From: Chitinophagales bacterium 65-1
GTDB lineage: Bacteria; Bacteroidota; Bacteroidia; Chitinophagales; Chitinophagaceae
Direction of reading: 5' to 3'
DNA: 41,633 nt
NCBI GenBank assembly: GCA_002050465.1
Contig: MWYX01000047.1
Coordinates: 1 to 41,633 of the forward strand
The notes beneath the pieces are model-generated. The model searched no databases. It was not told where the DNA came from and was given only the letters and a program-made list of their open reading frames with translations. Shown one piece after another: positions 8,254-16,549 of this stretch. The position numbers were made by a program, and so were the translations under genes. Positions within the stretch are counted from its first letter, which is position 1. Each line of letters starts with the position of its first letter.

Positions 8254-8279
8254 CTCCTTTGCGTGATAAAAAAATTACA

Positions 8280-9899
8280 TTGTCCAACTCTTTTTCAGCT
8301 TCATATATTTCTTGCAAACAGACAGGCTATTTTTCTAAAATAGTAACCGATTATATTTCTCAAAATAATTCGCTTCAAAATTTTTATAAGCATTCTCCGG
8401 ATATAAAGGGTATAAAAAATGCAATAACATCAAGAAAAAAATTCAATACAAACAGGGTACTATTAGTTGAACAGTTAGAGCAACAATATCGTACAGTTGA
8501 GGCTTCTGAAAAAGTAAAAGAAAGCATTCAGGCATTAAAGGAAGAAAATACTTTCACCATCTGCACTGCGCATCAGCCTAATATTTTTACGGGCCATCTC
8601 TATTTTATTTATAAGATAATTCATACAATAAAATTGGCTGACGCACTAAATCGTGAGCTGCCCGGGTATAAATTTATACCCGTATTTTATGTAGGCAGCG
8701 AAGATGCAGATCTGGAAGAATTGGGAGAAGTATTTATAAATGGTGAGAAATATAAGTGGGAAACACCGCAAACAGGCGCTGTGGGCAGGATGGTAGTAGA
8801 TGATGAATTATTAAATATCCTTAAAAAGATAAAAGGTCAGATTACTGTAGAACCATTTGGAAAGGAAGTAATTGGTTTGTTGCAGAACTGCTATGTAAAA
8901 GGAAGAACAATTCAGGATGCCTGTTTTTGCCTGGTAAATAAATTATTCGGTGAACAGGGATTAATTATTTTATTACCTGATGATGCTGAATTAAAAAGAG
9001 CCATGCTCCCGGTTTTTGTAGACGATATTTTTTCAAATAAGCCCTCAGAAATCGTAACTAAAACTTCAGAGAAATTAGCGGAGCATTATAAAGTGCAGGC
9101 TCACCCAAGAGAAATAAATCTTTTTTATTTAAAAGATAATATCAGGAACAGGATTGTTCAACAAAAGGACCTTTATAAAATCCATGACACCATTATACAG
9201 TTTACAAAAGAGGAATTAAAGAACGAATTAATTAATCATCCGGAAAGGTTTAGTCCGAATGTTATTTTAAGGGCTTTATACCAGGAAACCATTTTGCCAA
9301 ACCTGGTATTTATCGGTGGCGGGGGAGAACTTGCTTATTGGCTTGAATTAAAAGAAATGTTTGATCATTATAAGGTCCCACTTCCTGTTTTAGTTTTAAG
9401 AAATTCTTTCTTATTGATTAATGAAAAATTAAACTCCCTTATCCAAAAATTTTCACTTACAGACAATGATATTTTTAAATCAGAAGATGAACTGCTGAAA
9501 GATATAGTAAGAAAAAATACATCTCACAAATTAAATTTAGAAAAACAAAAGCACCAGATACAATCAGTTTATAAAGAGATAGGTGCTGCTGTTACAGAAA
9601 TTGATACTTCACTAATAAAACACGTAGATGCCCTACAGGCAAAGCTTTTAAAGAAGTTAGCTGAACTGGAATTTAAAATGCTACGGGCAGAAAAAAGAAA
9701 ATTTGTCTCATATCAAAATCAGTTAAAAAAATTAAAATTAAATTTATTTCCCGGTGGTATCTTACAGGAAAGGGTGGAAAACTTTATGCCTTTTTATGCA
9801 ACGTGGGGAAAGGATTTTCTCAACATTGTTTATGATAATTCATCAACGTTTCAACAGCAATTTTGTATTATAAAAGAAACTGAGCCACAAAGGCCGTAA
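8280..9899 (+). CDS. bshC: Bacillithiol biosynthesis cysteine-adding enzyme BshC
   Basis: 539 residues from a TTG start at 8280. The frame is open back to an ATG at 8130, but those 50 extra residues would cover the rimO end, a hairpin repeat and a good promoter, and BshC proteins begin shortly before a TGYFSK-type motif, here at 15-20. Landmarks are CTAHQPNIFTGH at 95-106, FYVGSEDADLEE at 136-147 and a coiled-coil arm at about 410-480. BshC adds cysteine to glucosaminyl-malate, the last step of bacillithiol synthesis. The last residues (TEPQRP) read into a CCACAAAGG-type tract, suggesting repeat DNA has replaced the original C-terminal end. Confidence 0.9.
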   Translation: MSNSFSASYISCKQTGYFSKIVTDYISQNNSLQNFYKHSPDIKGIKNAITSRKKFNTNRVLLVEQLEQQYRTVEASEKVKESIQALKEENTFTICTAHQPNIFTGHLYFIYKIIHTIKLADALNRELPGYKFIPVFYVGSEDADLEELGEVFINGEKYKWETPQTGAVGRMVVDDELLNILKKIKGQITVEPFGKEVIGLLQNCYVKGRTIQDACFCLVNKLFGEQGLIILLPDDAELKRAMLPVFVDDIFSNKPSEIVTKTSEKLAEHYKVQAHPREINLFYLKDNIRNRIVQQKDLYKIHDTIIQFTKEELKNELINHPERFSPNVILRALYQETILPNLVFIGGGGELAYWLELKEMFDHYKVPLPVLVLRNSFLLINEKLNSLIQKFSLTDNDIFKSEDELLKDIVRKNTSHKLNLEKQKHQIQSVYKEIGAAVTEIDTSLIKHVDALQAKLLKKLAELEFKMLRAEKRKFVSYQNQLKKLKLNLFPGGILQERVENFMPFYATWGKDFLNIVYDNSSTFQQQFCIIKETEPQRP

Positions 9900-9985
9900 G
9901 ACAGAAAGATGCACTACGGTATAAGTATAAAGTATAATTCTTTGTGATACTTTGCGACCTCTGTCCTGGTGGTTGTATTAATTAT

Positions 9986-10531
9986 TTACTGATCGAACCC
10001 ATTAGTCCAATCTCCCTTCATTTTTTTTATTTTTTCGATCACATCTTCCTGCATATCTTTTTTGTATGCGAGTAATTTTTCAGAAAGGGATTCATCCGAA
10101 ACGGCTAATATTTCAACAGCTAATATGCCTGCATTTTTTGCAGCATCAAGCGCTACGGTAGCCACCGGTACTCCATTCGGCATTTGTAAAATTGATAATA
10201 TAGAATCCCAGCCATCCACTGAATTGGATGATTTTATGGGAACACCAATAACAGGCAATGTGGTGAGTGATGCAATCATCCCGGGCAAGTGTGCTGCCCC
10301 GCCAGCGCCTGCTATAATAACTTTTAATCCTCTTTGTTTTGCTGTAGTTGCATATTCTACCATACGTAATGGTGTACGATGTGCAGAAACTATGGTAAGC
10401 TCAAATTCTATTTCAAACTTTTTTAAAATTTTCGCAGCATTTTCCATTACCTTCAGGTCACTGTCGCTGCCCATAATAATTCCCACTGAAAAAGTTTGAA
10501 GTTTGCTATATTTAATTTCTGTTTCTGACAT
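9986..10531 (-). CDS. purE: N5-carboxyaminoimidazole ribonucleotide mutase PurE
   Basis: 181 residues, class I PurE. Visible motifs are GSDSD at 21-25, SAHRTP at 49-54 with catalytic H51, [11 protein letters not shown] at 74-84 and the GVPIKSS strand. It moves the carboxylate of N5-CAIR to give CAIR in purine synthesis, directly after PurK. PurK is encoded 6 kb upstream on the same strand with the efflux genes between. The purE start is 21 bases after the tolC stop, so it is probably transcribed with the efflux genes. It converges with bshC. Confidence 0.96.
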   Translation of the reverse strand: MSETEIKYSKLQTFSVGIIMGSDSDLKVMENAAKILKKFEIEFELTIVSAHRTPLRMVEYATTAKQRGLKVIIAGAGGAAHLPGMIASLTTLPVIGVPIKSSNSVDGWDSILSILQMPNGVPVATVALDAAKNAGILAVEILAVSDESLSEKLLAYKKDMQEDVIEKIKKMKGDWTNGFDQ

Positions 10532-10552
10532 GTTACATTTCTGATTATAAAA

Positions 10553-11947
10553 CTATTGTCTTCTCAGCAAATCCCCCCGTAACCTTAGCAATTCTATCTC
10601 AGCAACCTTTGTATCATACCTTGCAGCTATCAACCTGTTATAAGCATCTTCAAGGCTTTTTTGTGCCTCCCGTAATTCTAAAAATGTGGTTACGCCCTGC
10701 TTATATCTTTCATAAGCAATAAAAACATTTTCTTTTGCAAGCACAATATTGGCTTCTTCCAATGATAGTTGTCTTTTTTGCAACTCATAAGCCCTGAAAG
10801 TATTTTCAACATTTGTTACCAGCAACGACATTTGATTTTCCAAAGTCAGCCTTCTGAAATCAATATCAGCCTGTGCCTGCCTTATGTTTCTTTTTGCGAT
10901 ATAGTTATTGAATATGGGAACGGTGGCAGTAAGCCCGTAATTGAATCCTTTATTCTGGTTATATAAGGGACTGAAATTATTAATAACACTATTATTATTA
11001 GTCTGGCTAAAATTATATGCAGAGGTAAATGAAACTGTGGGCAACCTTTCTGCACGTCTTTCTCTTAAAGTGATATTTGCAATGTCAATATTTTTTCGGG
11101 TTAACAATAATTCCGGATTGCTCTGGACAATGTTTTCTTTTATTTCTGACAATGTAAGCGTGGTATCTATCGGAATTGAATCAAGCACCTCATAATCTAC
11201 ACCTTTATCAACAGCCATCAGCCTGTTAAGGTCTCCCTTAATTTGTGCAATTAATGTTTGCTGCCTTAATTGAGTAGCAATTTGTGCATTAAGGTCCAAC
11301 TTTGCCTGCAGTACATCGGGCTTTATGCCTAATCCCACTTCTAATTTTACTTCAGCCAGCCTAAGGCGCTCCCTGTTTAATTGCATCTGTTCTTCCACAG
11401 CTTTTAATTGCTGTTTTTGCTTTACAATGTTGTAATACGTAGTTATTACTTCAGCAACAATATTTATGATCTGATTTTTGATTATCAGATCTCCAAGCAA
11501 AAGAAATTCCCTCAGCTTATCACGTGTTGCAAACATTTTAAATCCATCAAATAAAACCCAGTTCAGATCTATTGATGCATTTAGGTTTCTGGATCTTATG
11601 CCGCTTGCCTTTCTATCGGTACCATCAGCCAGCTTTTGTTTTTGATTGTTATTATTAAATATCAGGGCTCCATCTCCGTTAACCCTTGGCAAAAAAGCGG
11701 CATTGGCATAAGAGTGATCTATTGCATATATAATAGAATCATTCCGGGATAATCTTATTTCATAATTGTTTTGTAATGCAGTGGCAATGGCTTCTTCAGG
11801 TGTTAGTATTTGTTGTGCCTTAAGATCGCTAATGAAAAATAAAATGGTTAGAATCGTGAGACGTGAGACGTGAAACGTGAAACGTGAGACGTGAGACGTG
11901 AGAAGGGCCTTATATTTATTAAAAAAATTATTTTTCAGCATTTTCAT
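10553..11947 (-). CDS. TolC-family outer-membrane efflux channel
   Basis: 464 residues. Two repeated outer-membrane-efflux (OEP) halves with long helices, for example the LNRERLRLAEVKLEVGLG region and its counterpart AYERYKQGVTTFLELREAQK. It forms the exit duct of the tripartite pump with the RND and adaptor genes upstream. The N-terminus is odd: residues 17-31 (TSHVSRFTFHVSRLT) are encoded by seven tandem CGTGARA units on the opposite strand, then a hydrophobic stretch (LTILTILFFIS) and a likely cleavage site near KAQ. The repeat thus forms the basic n-region of the signal peptide. The second ATG (residue 3) is an alternative start. Confidence 0.9.
   Translation of the reverse strand: MKMLKNNFFNKYKALLTSHVSRFTFHVSRLTILTILFFISDLKAQQILTPEEAIATALQNNYEIRLSRNDSIIYAIDHSYANAAFLPRVNGDGALIFNNNNQKQKLADGTDRKASGIRSRNLNASIDLNWVLFDGFKMFATRDKLREFLLLGDLIIKNQIINIVAEVITTYYNIVKQKQQLKAVEEQMQLNRERLRLAEVKLEVGLGIKPDVLQAKLDLNAQIATQLRQQTLIAQIKGDLNRLMAVDKGVDYEVLDSIPIDTTLTLSEIKENIVQSNPELLLTRKNIDIANITLRERRAERLPTVSFTSAYNFSQTNNNSVINNFSPLYNQNKGFNYGLTATVPIFNNYIAKRNIRQAQADIDFRRLTLENQMSLLVTNVENTFRAYELQKRQLSLEEANIVLAKENVFIAYERYKQGVTTFLELREAQKSLEDAYNRLIAARYDTKVAEIELLRLRGDLLRRQ
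11855..11903. repeat. Seven tandem 7-base units (CGTGARA) inside the tolC start
   Basis: Seven perfect-length heptads: CGTGAGA, CGTGAGA, CGTGAAA, CGTGAAA, CGTGAGA, CGTGAGA, CGTGAGA. The array lies inside the tolC-like coding region (minus strand), where three units encode a seven-residue repeat. The same unit recurs at 15142-15169, 15342-15356 and 18879-18927. Confidence 0.9.
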
Positions 11948-12010
11948 TTTTATACTTAATTATTTTATCAGGTTGAAATATAAACTACTTTTCAATCTTC
12001 TCCTTTCCTT

Positions 12011-12024
12011 CCGCCAGCGGGCGG
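12011..12024. repeat. CCGCCAGCGGGCGG palindromic repeat
   Basis: A GC-rich self-complementary block (CCGC and GCGG pair around CA) between the RND and TolC genes, followed by an A/G-rich tract. No T-run, so probably a dispersed repeat and not a terminator. Confidence 0.5.
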
Positions 12025-12042
12025 ATAGATAGAGGGGGCTTC

Positions 12043-15000
12043 TTAATTTAAAACATGTTGTGGCGTTACCTCAATTTCATCTAATTCACTGCGTTTTTTA
12101 TTGGACGACATATATGAATACATTGCCGGTATTACAAATAAAGTAAGTACAAGTGAAAACATAATACCGCTAACAATAACAATTCCCAAAGGCACCCGGC
12201 TGGTTGCAGCTGCACCTAATGATAGTGCAATTGGCAATGCTCCTAAGCTCATAGCTAAACTCGTCATAAGTATAGGACGTAAACGCTGACCCGATGCATA
12301 AATGGCAGCTTCTGTTTTCCCCATTCCCTTTAAACGGTTTTGGTTTGCAAATTCAACGATAAGAATGCCATTCTTAGTTACTAAACCAATAAGCATTATC
12401 ATTCCAATCTGTGAAAATATATTAAGTGTATGGCCAAATATCCATAGTGATAATAATGCACCGGCAATAGCGAGGGGCACTGTTACCATAATAATAAAGG
12501 GATCAATAAAACTTTCAAACTGTGCGGCGAGTACTAAAAAAATAAGACCAAGCGCAAGAAACAAAGCAAAAGATGTATTGCTTGAGCTTTCCTTATAATC
12601 ACGGCTGCTGCCTGCAAGTGCTGTGGCAAAAGTGGGGTCTAATACTTTTTTTGCAATTCCTTCCATAGCTTCAATTCCATCACCTATTGTTTTTCCGGGA
12701 GCCAGGCCGGAAGAAACGGTTGCTGATTTGTAACGGTTAAAATGATAAATGGTTGCAGGGCTGGTGGCCTCTTCAAATGTAACAAGGTTATCGAGGCTTA
12801 TCATTTGATCTGTAGAACTACGAACATACAGTCCCCTAAGATCATTGGGGTCATCGCGGTTACTGCGGTCAACCTGTCCCATTACCTGGTATTGCTTTCC
12901 TTCTTTTGTAAAATAACCAAGCCTGCGATTACTTAACGCCAATTGCAATGTTTGTGAAACATCTTCTACGCTAACACCAAGTTCACTTGCTTTTAACCGG
13001 TCTACATTTATACGAAGTTCAGGCTTATTAAATTTAAGGTCTGCATCAACGCCCTGGAAAATGGGATTCTTATTAGCTTCTTCTAAAAAATTAGGCAGAA
13101 TGGATGTTAATTTATTAAAATCATTATGCTGAATTACAAATTGTACCGGCTGGCCACCCCGGCGACTTACAGAAATAGTTTGTTCTTCAATGGCAAATGC
13201 CCTTCCTTCATTATATTTTGGAAGATTACGGTTAATCATTTCAACTATCTGTTTTTGGGAGCGATCCCTGTCTTTGGGATCTACTAATGAAACACGAACC
13301 ATCCCGGAATTGGTGGCTCCGCTTATAAAACTAGGAGCTGTTATGGATAATACAGTCTTTTTTTCAGGTACTGAATCGAGCATAAAATTGCTTAACTTAT
13401 CAATATACCTATCCATATAATCATACGCAGTTCCTTCCGGAGCGCTTACCTGCAAGCGAAACTGGCTCCTGTCTTCCATTGGCGCCAGTTCTGAAGGAAT
13501 ATCTTTCCCGATAAAATAAATTATAAAACCACACGCTGCTACAATAACAAAAGCAACCCATCTTACCTTCATAAATTTTTTTAAAAGATTGGTATATCCA
13601 TTTTCCATTCCACGGAAAAAAGGTTCGGTTTTATTATAGAACCAGGAATGTTTATGGACATCTTTTTTGCTGAGCTTTACGTTTAATACAGGTGTTAAGG
13701 TTAATGATACAAACGCAGATATCAATACTGCGCCTGCTACCACAATCCCAAATTCGCGGAATAATCTTCCCACAAAACCTTCAAGAAAAACAATAGGCAG
13801 AAAAACAAATGCAAGTGTGATGGATGTAGCAATTACCGCAAAATAAATCTCTTTTGAGCCCTCTCTTGCGGCCTGCCATTTACCCATTCCGGCTTCCATT
13901 TTTTTATAAATATTTTCCGTAACCACAATACCATCATCCACAACAAGGCCTGTTGCTAAAACTATTGCCAACAGGGTTAGCACATTTATAGTGAATCCAC
14001 AGATATACATTATAAAAAATGCACCTATAAGAGAAACAGGTATATCAATTAAAGGGCGAACAGCAATTATCCAATCCCTGAAAAATAAAAAGATAACAAG
14101 TATAACTAAACCAAGAGATATTAGTAATGTTTCCTTTACTTCTGAAATTGATTTTTTAATAAATCTTGTCTGGTCAAGTGCGATGTTAAGTTTTACATCA
14201 GCGGGCATGTCTTTTTTAATCTCTTCAAAACGCTTATAAAATTCATTAGATATAGAAACATAATTTGAGCCCGGTTGTGGTATAATAGCCAGTGCTATCA
14301 TAGGTATTCCGCTTTCTCTTAACTGCGATTCTTCATTCTCCGGACCAAGCACAGCTTCCCCAATATCGCTGATACGAACATTTGAGCCATTTACACTTTT
14401 AATGGTAAGGTTATTAAATTCATCTTCTGTATTCAATCGTCCAAAGGTTCTAACAGCCAGCTCAGTTGCATTACCAGCAATTTTTCCTGCAGGTAATTCA
14501 ACATTTTCTCTTAGTAAAGCATTTTGTATATCAGATGGAGTTAATGAATAAGAAGTTAATTTTTCCGGCCTGAACCAAATACGCATGGCATATCTCTTTT
14601 CGCCCCATATCTGTATGCCACTAACACCGGGTATGGTTTGTAATCTTTCTAACAGTACATTATTTGCCCATTCCGTTACCTGTAATTGATTACGGGTATC
14701 ACTTTGTACAGTCATAGAAATAATTGCATCTGAGCTTGCATCAGCTTTTGATACAACAGGAGGCGCTTCAAGATCAGTTGGGAGAGAACGTGTTGCCTGT
14801 GAAACCTTGTCCCTTACATCATTTGCAGCCGCTTCAAGATCCACGCTCAGGTCAAATTCTACATTAATATTGCTGGAACCCGCATTGCTTGATGAAGTAA
14901 TATTTTTAATACCGGCAATACCATTAATTGCTTTTTCCAGCGGTTCAGTAATTTGTGTTTCAATAATATCAGGATTAGCTCCTCCGTAAGATGTGCGGAC

Positions 15001-15138
15001 ATTAATATTTGGCGGATCAATAGCAGGATAATCTCTAACTCCAAGATAATTAAAGCCAATAGCCCCAAATAAAACAATTATCAGGTTGAGTACAATTGCT
15101 AATACGGGCCTTCGTAAACTTAGTTCAGAGATGTTCAT
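12043..15138 (-). CDS. RND efflux transporter permease (HAE1/AcrB type)
   Basis: 1031 residues, the normal length for this family. First TM helix at about 11-30, large periplasmic loops, and the proton-relay residues in the TM4 motif TGLVVDDGIVVTEN (D401, D402) and in TM10 GLVTKNGILIVEF (K922). It is the inner-membrane proton-driven pump of a tripartite system expelling hydrophobic compounds. The adaptor precedes it (221-base gap) and the TolC channel follows (95-base gap) on the same strand. Substrate range cannot be read from sequence; the family includes AcrB and MdtB/C-like pumps. Its start codon is followed upstream by CGTGAAA-type repeats. Confidence 0.94.
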   Translation of the reverse strand: MNISELSLRRPVLAIVLNLIIVLFGAIGFNYLGVRDYPAIDPPNINVRTSYGGANPDIIETQITEPLEKAINGIAGIKNITSSSNAGSSNINVEFDLSVDLEAAANDVRDKVSQATRSLPTDLEAPPVVSKADASSDAIISMTVQSDTRNQLQVTEWANNVLLERLQTIPGVSGIQIWGEKRYAMRIWFRPEKLTSYSLTPSDIQNALLRENVELPAGKIAGNATELAVRTFGRLNTEDEFNNLTIKSVNGSNVRISDIGEAVLGPENEESQLRESGIPMIALAIIPQPGSNYVSISNEFYKRFEEIKKDMPADVKLNIALDQTRFIKKSISEVKETLLISLGLVILVIFLFFRDWIIAVRPLIDIPVSLIGAFFIMYICGFTINVLTLLAIVLATGLVVDDGIVVTENIYKKMEAGMGKWQAAREGSKEIYFAVIATSITLAFVFLPIVFLEGFVGRLFREFGIVVAGAVLISAFVSLTLTPVLNVKLSKKDVHKHSWFYNKTEPFFRGMENGYTNLLKKFMKVRWVAFVIVAACGFIIYFIGKDIPSELAPMEDRSQFRLQVSAPEGTAYDYMDRYIDKLSNFMLDSVPEKKTVLSITAPSFISGATNSGMVRVSLVDPKDRDRSQKQIVEMINRNLPKYNEGRAFAIEEQTISVSRRGGQPVQFVIQHNDFNKLTSILPNFLEEANKNPIFQGVDADLKFNKPELRINVDRLKASELGVSVEDVSQTLQLALSNRRLGYFTKEGKQYQVMGQVDRSNRDDPNDLRGLYVRSSTDQMISLDNLVTFEEATSPATIYHFNRYKSATVSSGLAPGKTIGDGIEAMEGIAKKVLDPTFATALAGSSRDYKESSSNTSFALFLALGLIFLVLAAQFESFIDPFIIMVTVPLAIAGALLSLWIFGHTLNIFSQIGMIMLIGLVTKNGILIVEFANQNRLKGMGKTEAAIYASGQRLRPILMTSLAMSLGALPIALSLGAAATSRVPLGIVIVSGIMFSLVLTLFVIPAMYSYMSSNKKRSELDEIEVTPQHVLN

Positions 15139-15141
15139 AAT

Positions 15142-15169
15142 CGTGAAACGTGAGACGACAAACGTGAAA
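15142..15169. repeat. Four CGTGARA-type heptads upstream of the RND gene
   Basis: Units CGTGAAA, CGTGAGA, CGACAAA and CGTGAAA start three bases from the RND start codon. Together with its neighbours, 15141-15155 is a perfect inverted match to 15342-15356, so the two copies flank the whole gap to the adaptor gene. Confidence 0.8.
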
Positions 15170-15187
15170 TTTGTCCGTACTTCTTAT

Positions 15188-15256
15188 TTAATTATTTATC
15201 ATTTTTGAAAGCATTGCAAAACATCTGTTTAAAAGTGTTCCAATTAATTCCAAATC
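15188..15256 (-). pseudogene. Possible remnant of a four-helix-bundle (S23/IVS-like) protein
   Basis: The minus strand reads DLELIGTLLNRCFAMLSKMINN and then a stop, 22 residues that resemble the C-terminal helix of the small four-helix-bundle proteins common in Bacteroidota. A stop codon lies directly upstream and no full gene is present. The piece lies between inverted CGTGARA repeats (15141-15155 and 15342-15356), so the block looks like a worn mobile cassette. Recognition is from memory of the family pattern and is weak. Confidence 0.3.
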
Positions 15257-15341
15257 CTATATGTCAAGTTGTTTGTGTTTAAGATTGATGAACATATAAG
15301 ATTTTTATTATCATATAAGCGTCGATTTCTCATGTTTAACT

Positions 15342-15356
15342 TCTCACGTTTCACGA
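15342..15356. repeat. Inverted copy of the CGTGARA heptads at the adaptor gene end
   Basis: TCTCACGTTTCACGA is the exact complement of 15141-15155. A degenerate copy (TCTCATGTTTAAC) precedes it. The pair encloses about 186 bases between adaptor stop and RND start. Confidence 0.8.
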
Positions 15357-15359
15357 CAC

Positions 15360-16475
15360 TCATTGTTTAAAATCATTCACTGACTGCACTGGCTTAATAA
15401 TATTTTTAATAATCACTTTTGATTTTGGCTTTACACTCATTAAACCTGTAGTAACAATTGTGTCACCCGCATTTATACCGGTGAGCACCTGGATATTAGA
15501 TGAATCTCTTACCCCTGTTGTTACATCAACAAATGTTGCTACTGAATCTTTATACAATACCAGCTTTTTTCCCCTTGCCTGTGGAATTATTGCCTGCGTT
15601 GGAACCATAAGAGCTGTGTAATTTGGCGCAAAATCAAGTATAACATTTGCAAATGCGCCGGGTACAAGAACCGGATCGCTTCCTACAACCCTTGACCTGA
15701 TATTCAGGCTGCGTGAATCTTCCGTTATTCCTGATTCGGTAGCCATAATTCTGGCAGCATGCCTTACATCCGATCCGGCAACTTTAAAAAAAACCATCGT
15801 ACCAGGTTTTGCCTCGCTTATATATTTTTCCGGTATTGTAAAATCCAGCCTTAAGTCATTGGTTTTTCTTATAACTGTAATAATTGTTTGCGGAGTTACA
15901 TAAGCACCAATACTTATTTCTTTTAAACCTAGTTTTCCGGAAAAAGGTGCCCGCACCACAGTTCTGGCAATATTTGTTCTTACAATAGAAATATCGGCTC
16001 TTATATTATTTGCATTTAGCACAGCCATATCATAATCCTGGCGGCTTATGCCCTGTATTTTTAATAATTGCGATAATCGGTTAGCCGTTTGGTTAGCTAT
16101 GTTTAATTGGGCCTGTAATTTTCTTAATTGTGCCTGCAGGTCAGCATCGTAAAGCTTTGCTATTACTGAACCTCTGCCCACATTGGCGCCTTCCCTTACA
16201 TTTAACATAGTGAGTCTGCCTGAAACTTCGGGATGAATTTCTGTTGTTTCCGAAGCTATTAATGTTCCCGGCACTTCAATGCTTTGCGTTATTTTTTGGG
16301 GGATGGCAATAATTACATCCACCCTTTGCGGGCCCTGTTGCCTGCCGCCTCCGCTACTGCTTCCACCTCTCTGATTCGTTTGTGTAGTTTGCTTTTCTGC
16401 AGATTTGCTTTTACAAGAAACTATTCCTGCTAATAAAATACAACTAAAAAAAATATTCTGGCAGATCAGTTTCAT
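15360..16475 (-). CDS. RND efflux periplasmic adaptor (membrane-fusion lipoprotein)
   Basis: 371 residues. The signal peptide ends in GIVSC with lipidation cysteine C21, followed by a flexible Q/S/G-rich stretch (about 30-48). Then come the biotinyl-lipoyl half (GTLIASETTEIHPEVSGRL), a helical hairpin (about 110-165), the second lipoyl half (VVRAPFSGKLGLKEISIGAYV) and beta-barrel domains. It bridges the RND pump and the TolC channel. First gene of the pump unit; purK lies 74 bases upstream on the same strand, and I see no strong promoter in that gap. Confidence 0.93.
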   Translation of the reverse strand: MKLICQNIFFSCILLAGIVSCKSKSAEKQTTQTNQRGGSSSGGGRQQGPQRVDVIIAIPQKITQSIEVPGTLIASETTEIHPEVSGRLTMLNVREGANVGRGSVIAKLYDADLQAQLRKLQAQLNIANQTANRLSQLLKIQGISRQDYDMAVLNANNIRADISIVRTNIARTVVRAPFSGKLGLKEISIGAYVTPQTIITVIRKTNDLRLDFTIPEKYISEAKPGTMVFFKVAGSDVRHAARIMATESGITEDSRSLNIRSRVVGSDPVLVPGAFANVILDFAPNYTALMVPTQAIIPQARGKKLVLYKDSVATFVDVTTGVRDSSNIQVLTGINAGDTIVTTGLMSVKPKSKVIIKNIIKPVQSVNDFKQ

Positions 16476-16549
16476 TAAAAATATTTAATAATGGAGATGA
16501 TTTTCAAATGATTCAGATTAGTTACAAGGAACGTGCAATTTAAAGTTTT

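Noticed and set aside
8130-8279. N-terminal extension of BshC with a hydrophobic segment
   Set aside because: Covers the rimO end, a repeat and the bshC promoter; family proteins begin later.
9929-9953. AAAGTAT/ATACTTT hairpin as terminator for bshC and purE
   Set aside because: Weak AT-only stem without a T-run; it is part of the repeat-like tract.
11855-11903. CRISPR-like array in the tolC-like gene
   Set aside because: Units are 7 bases with no spacers and no cas genes nearby.
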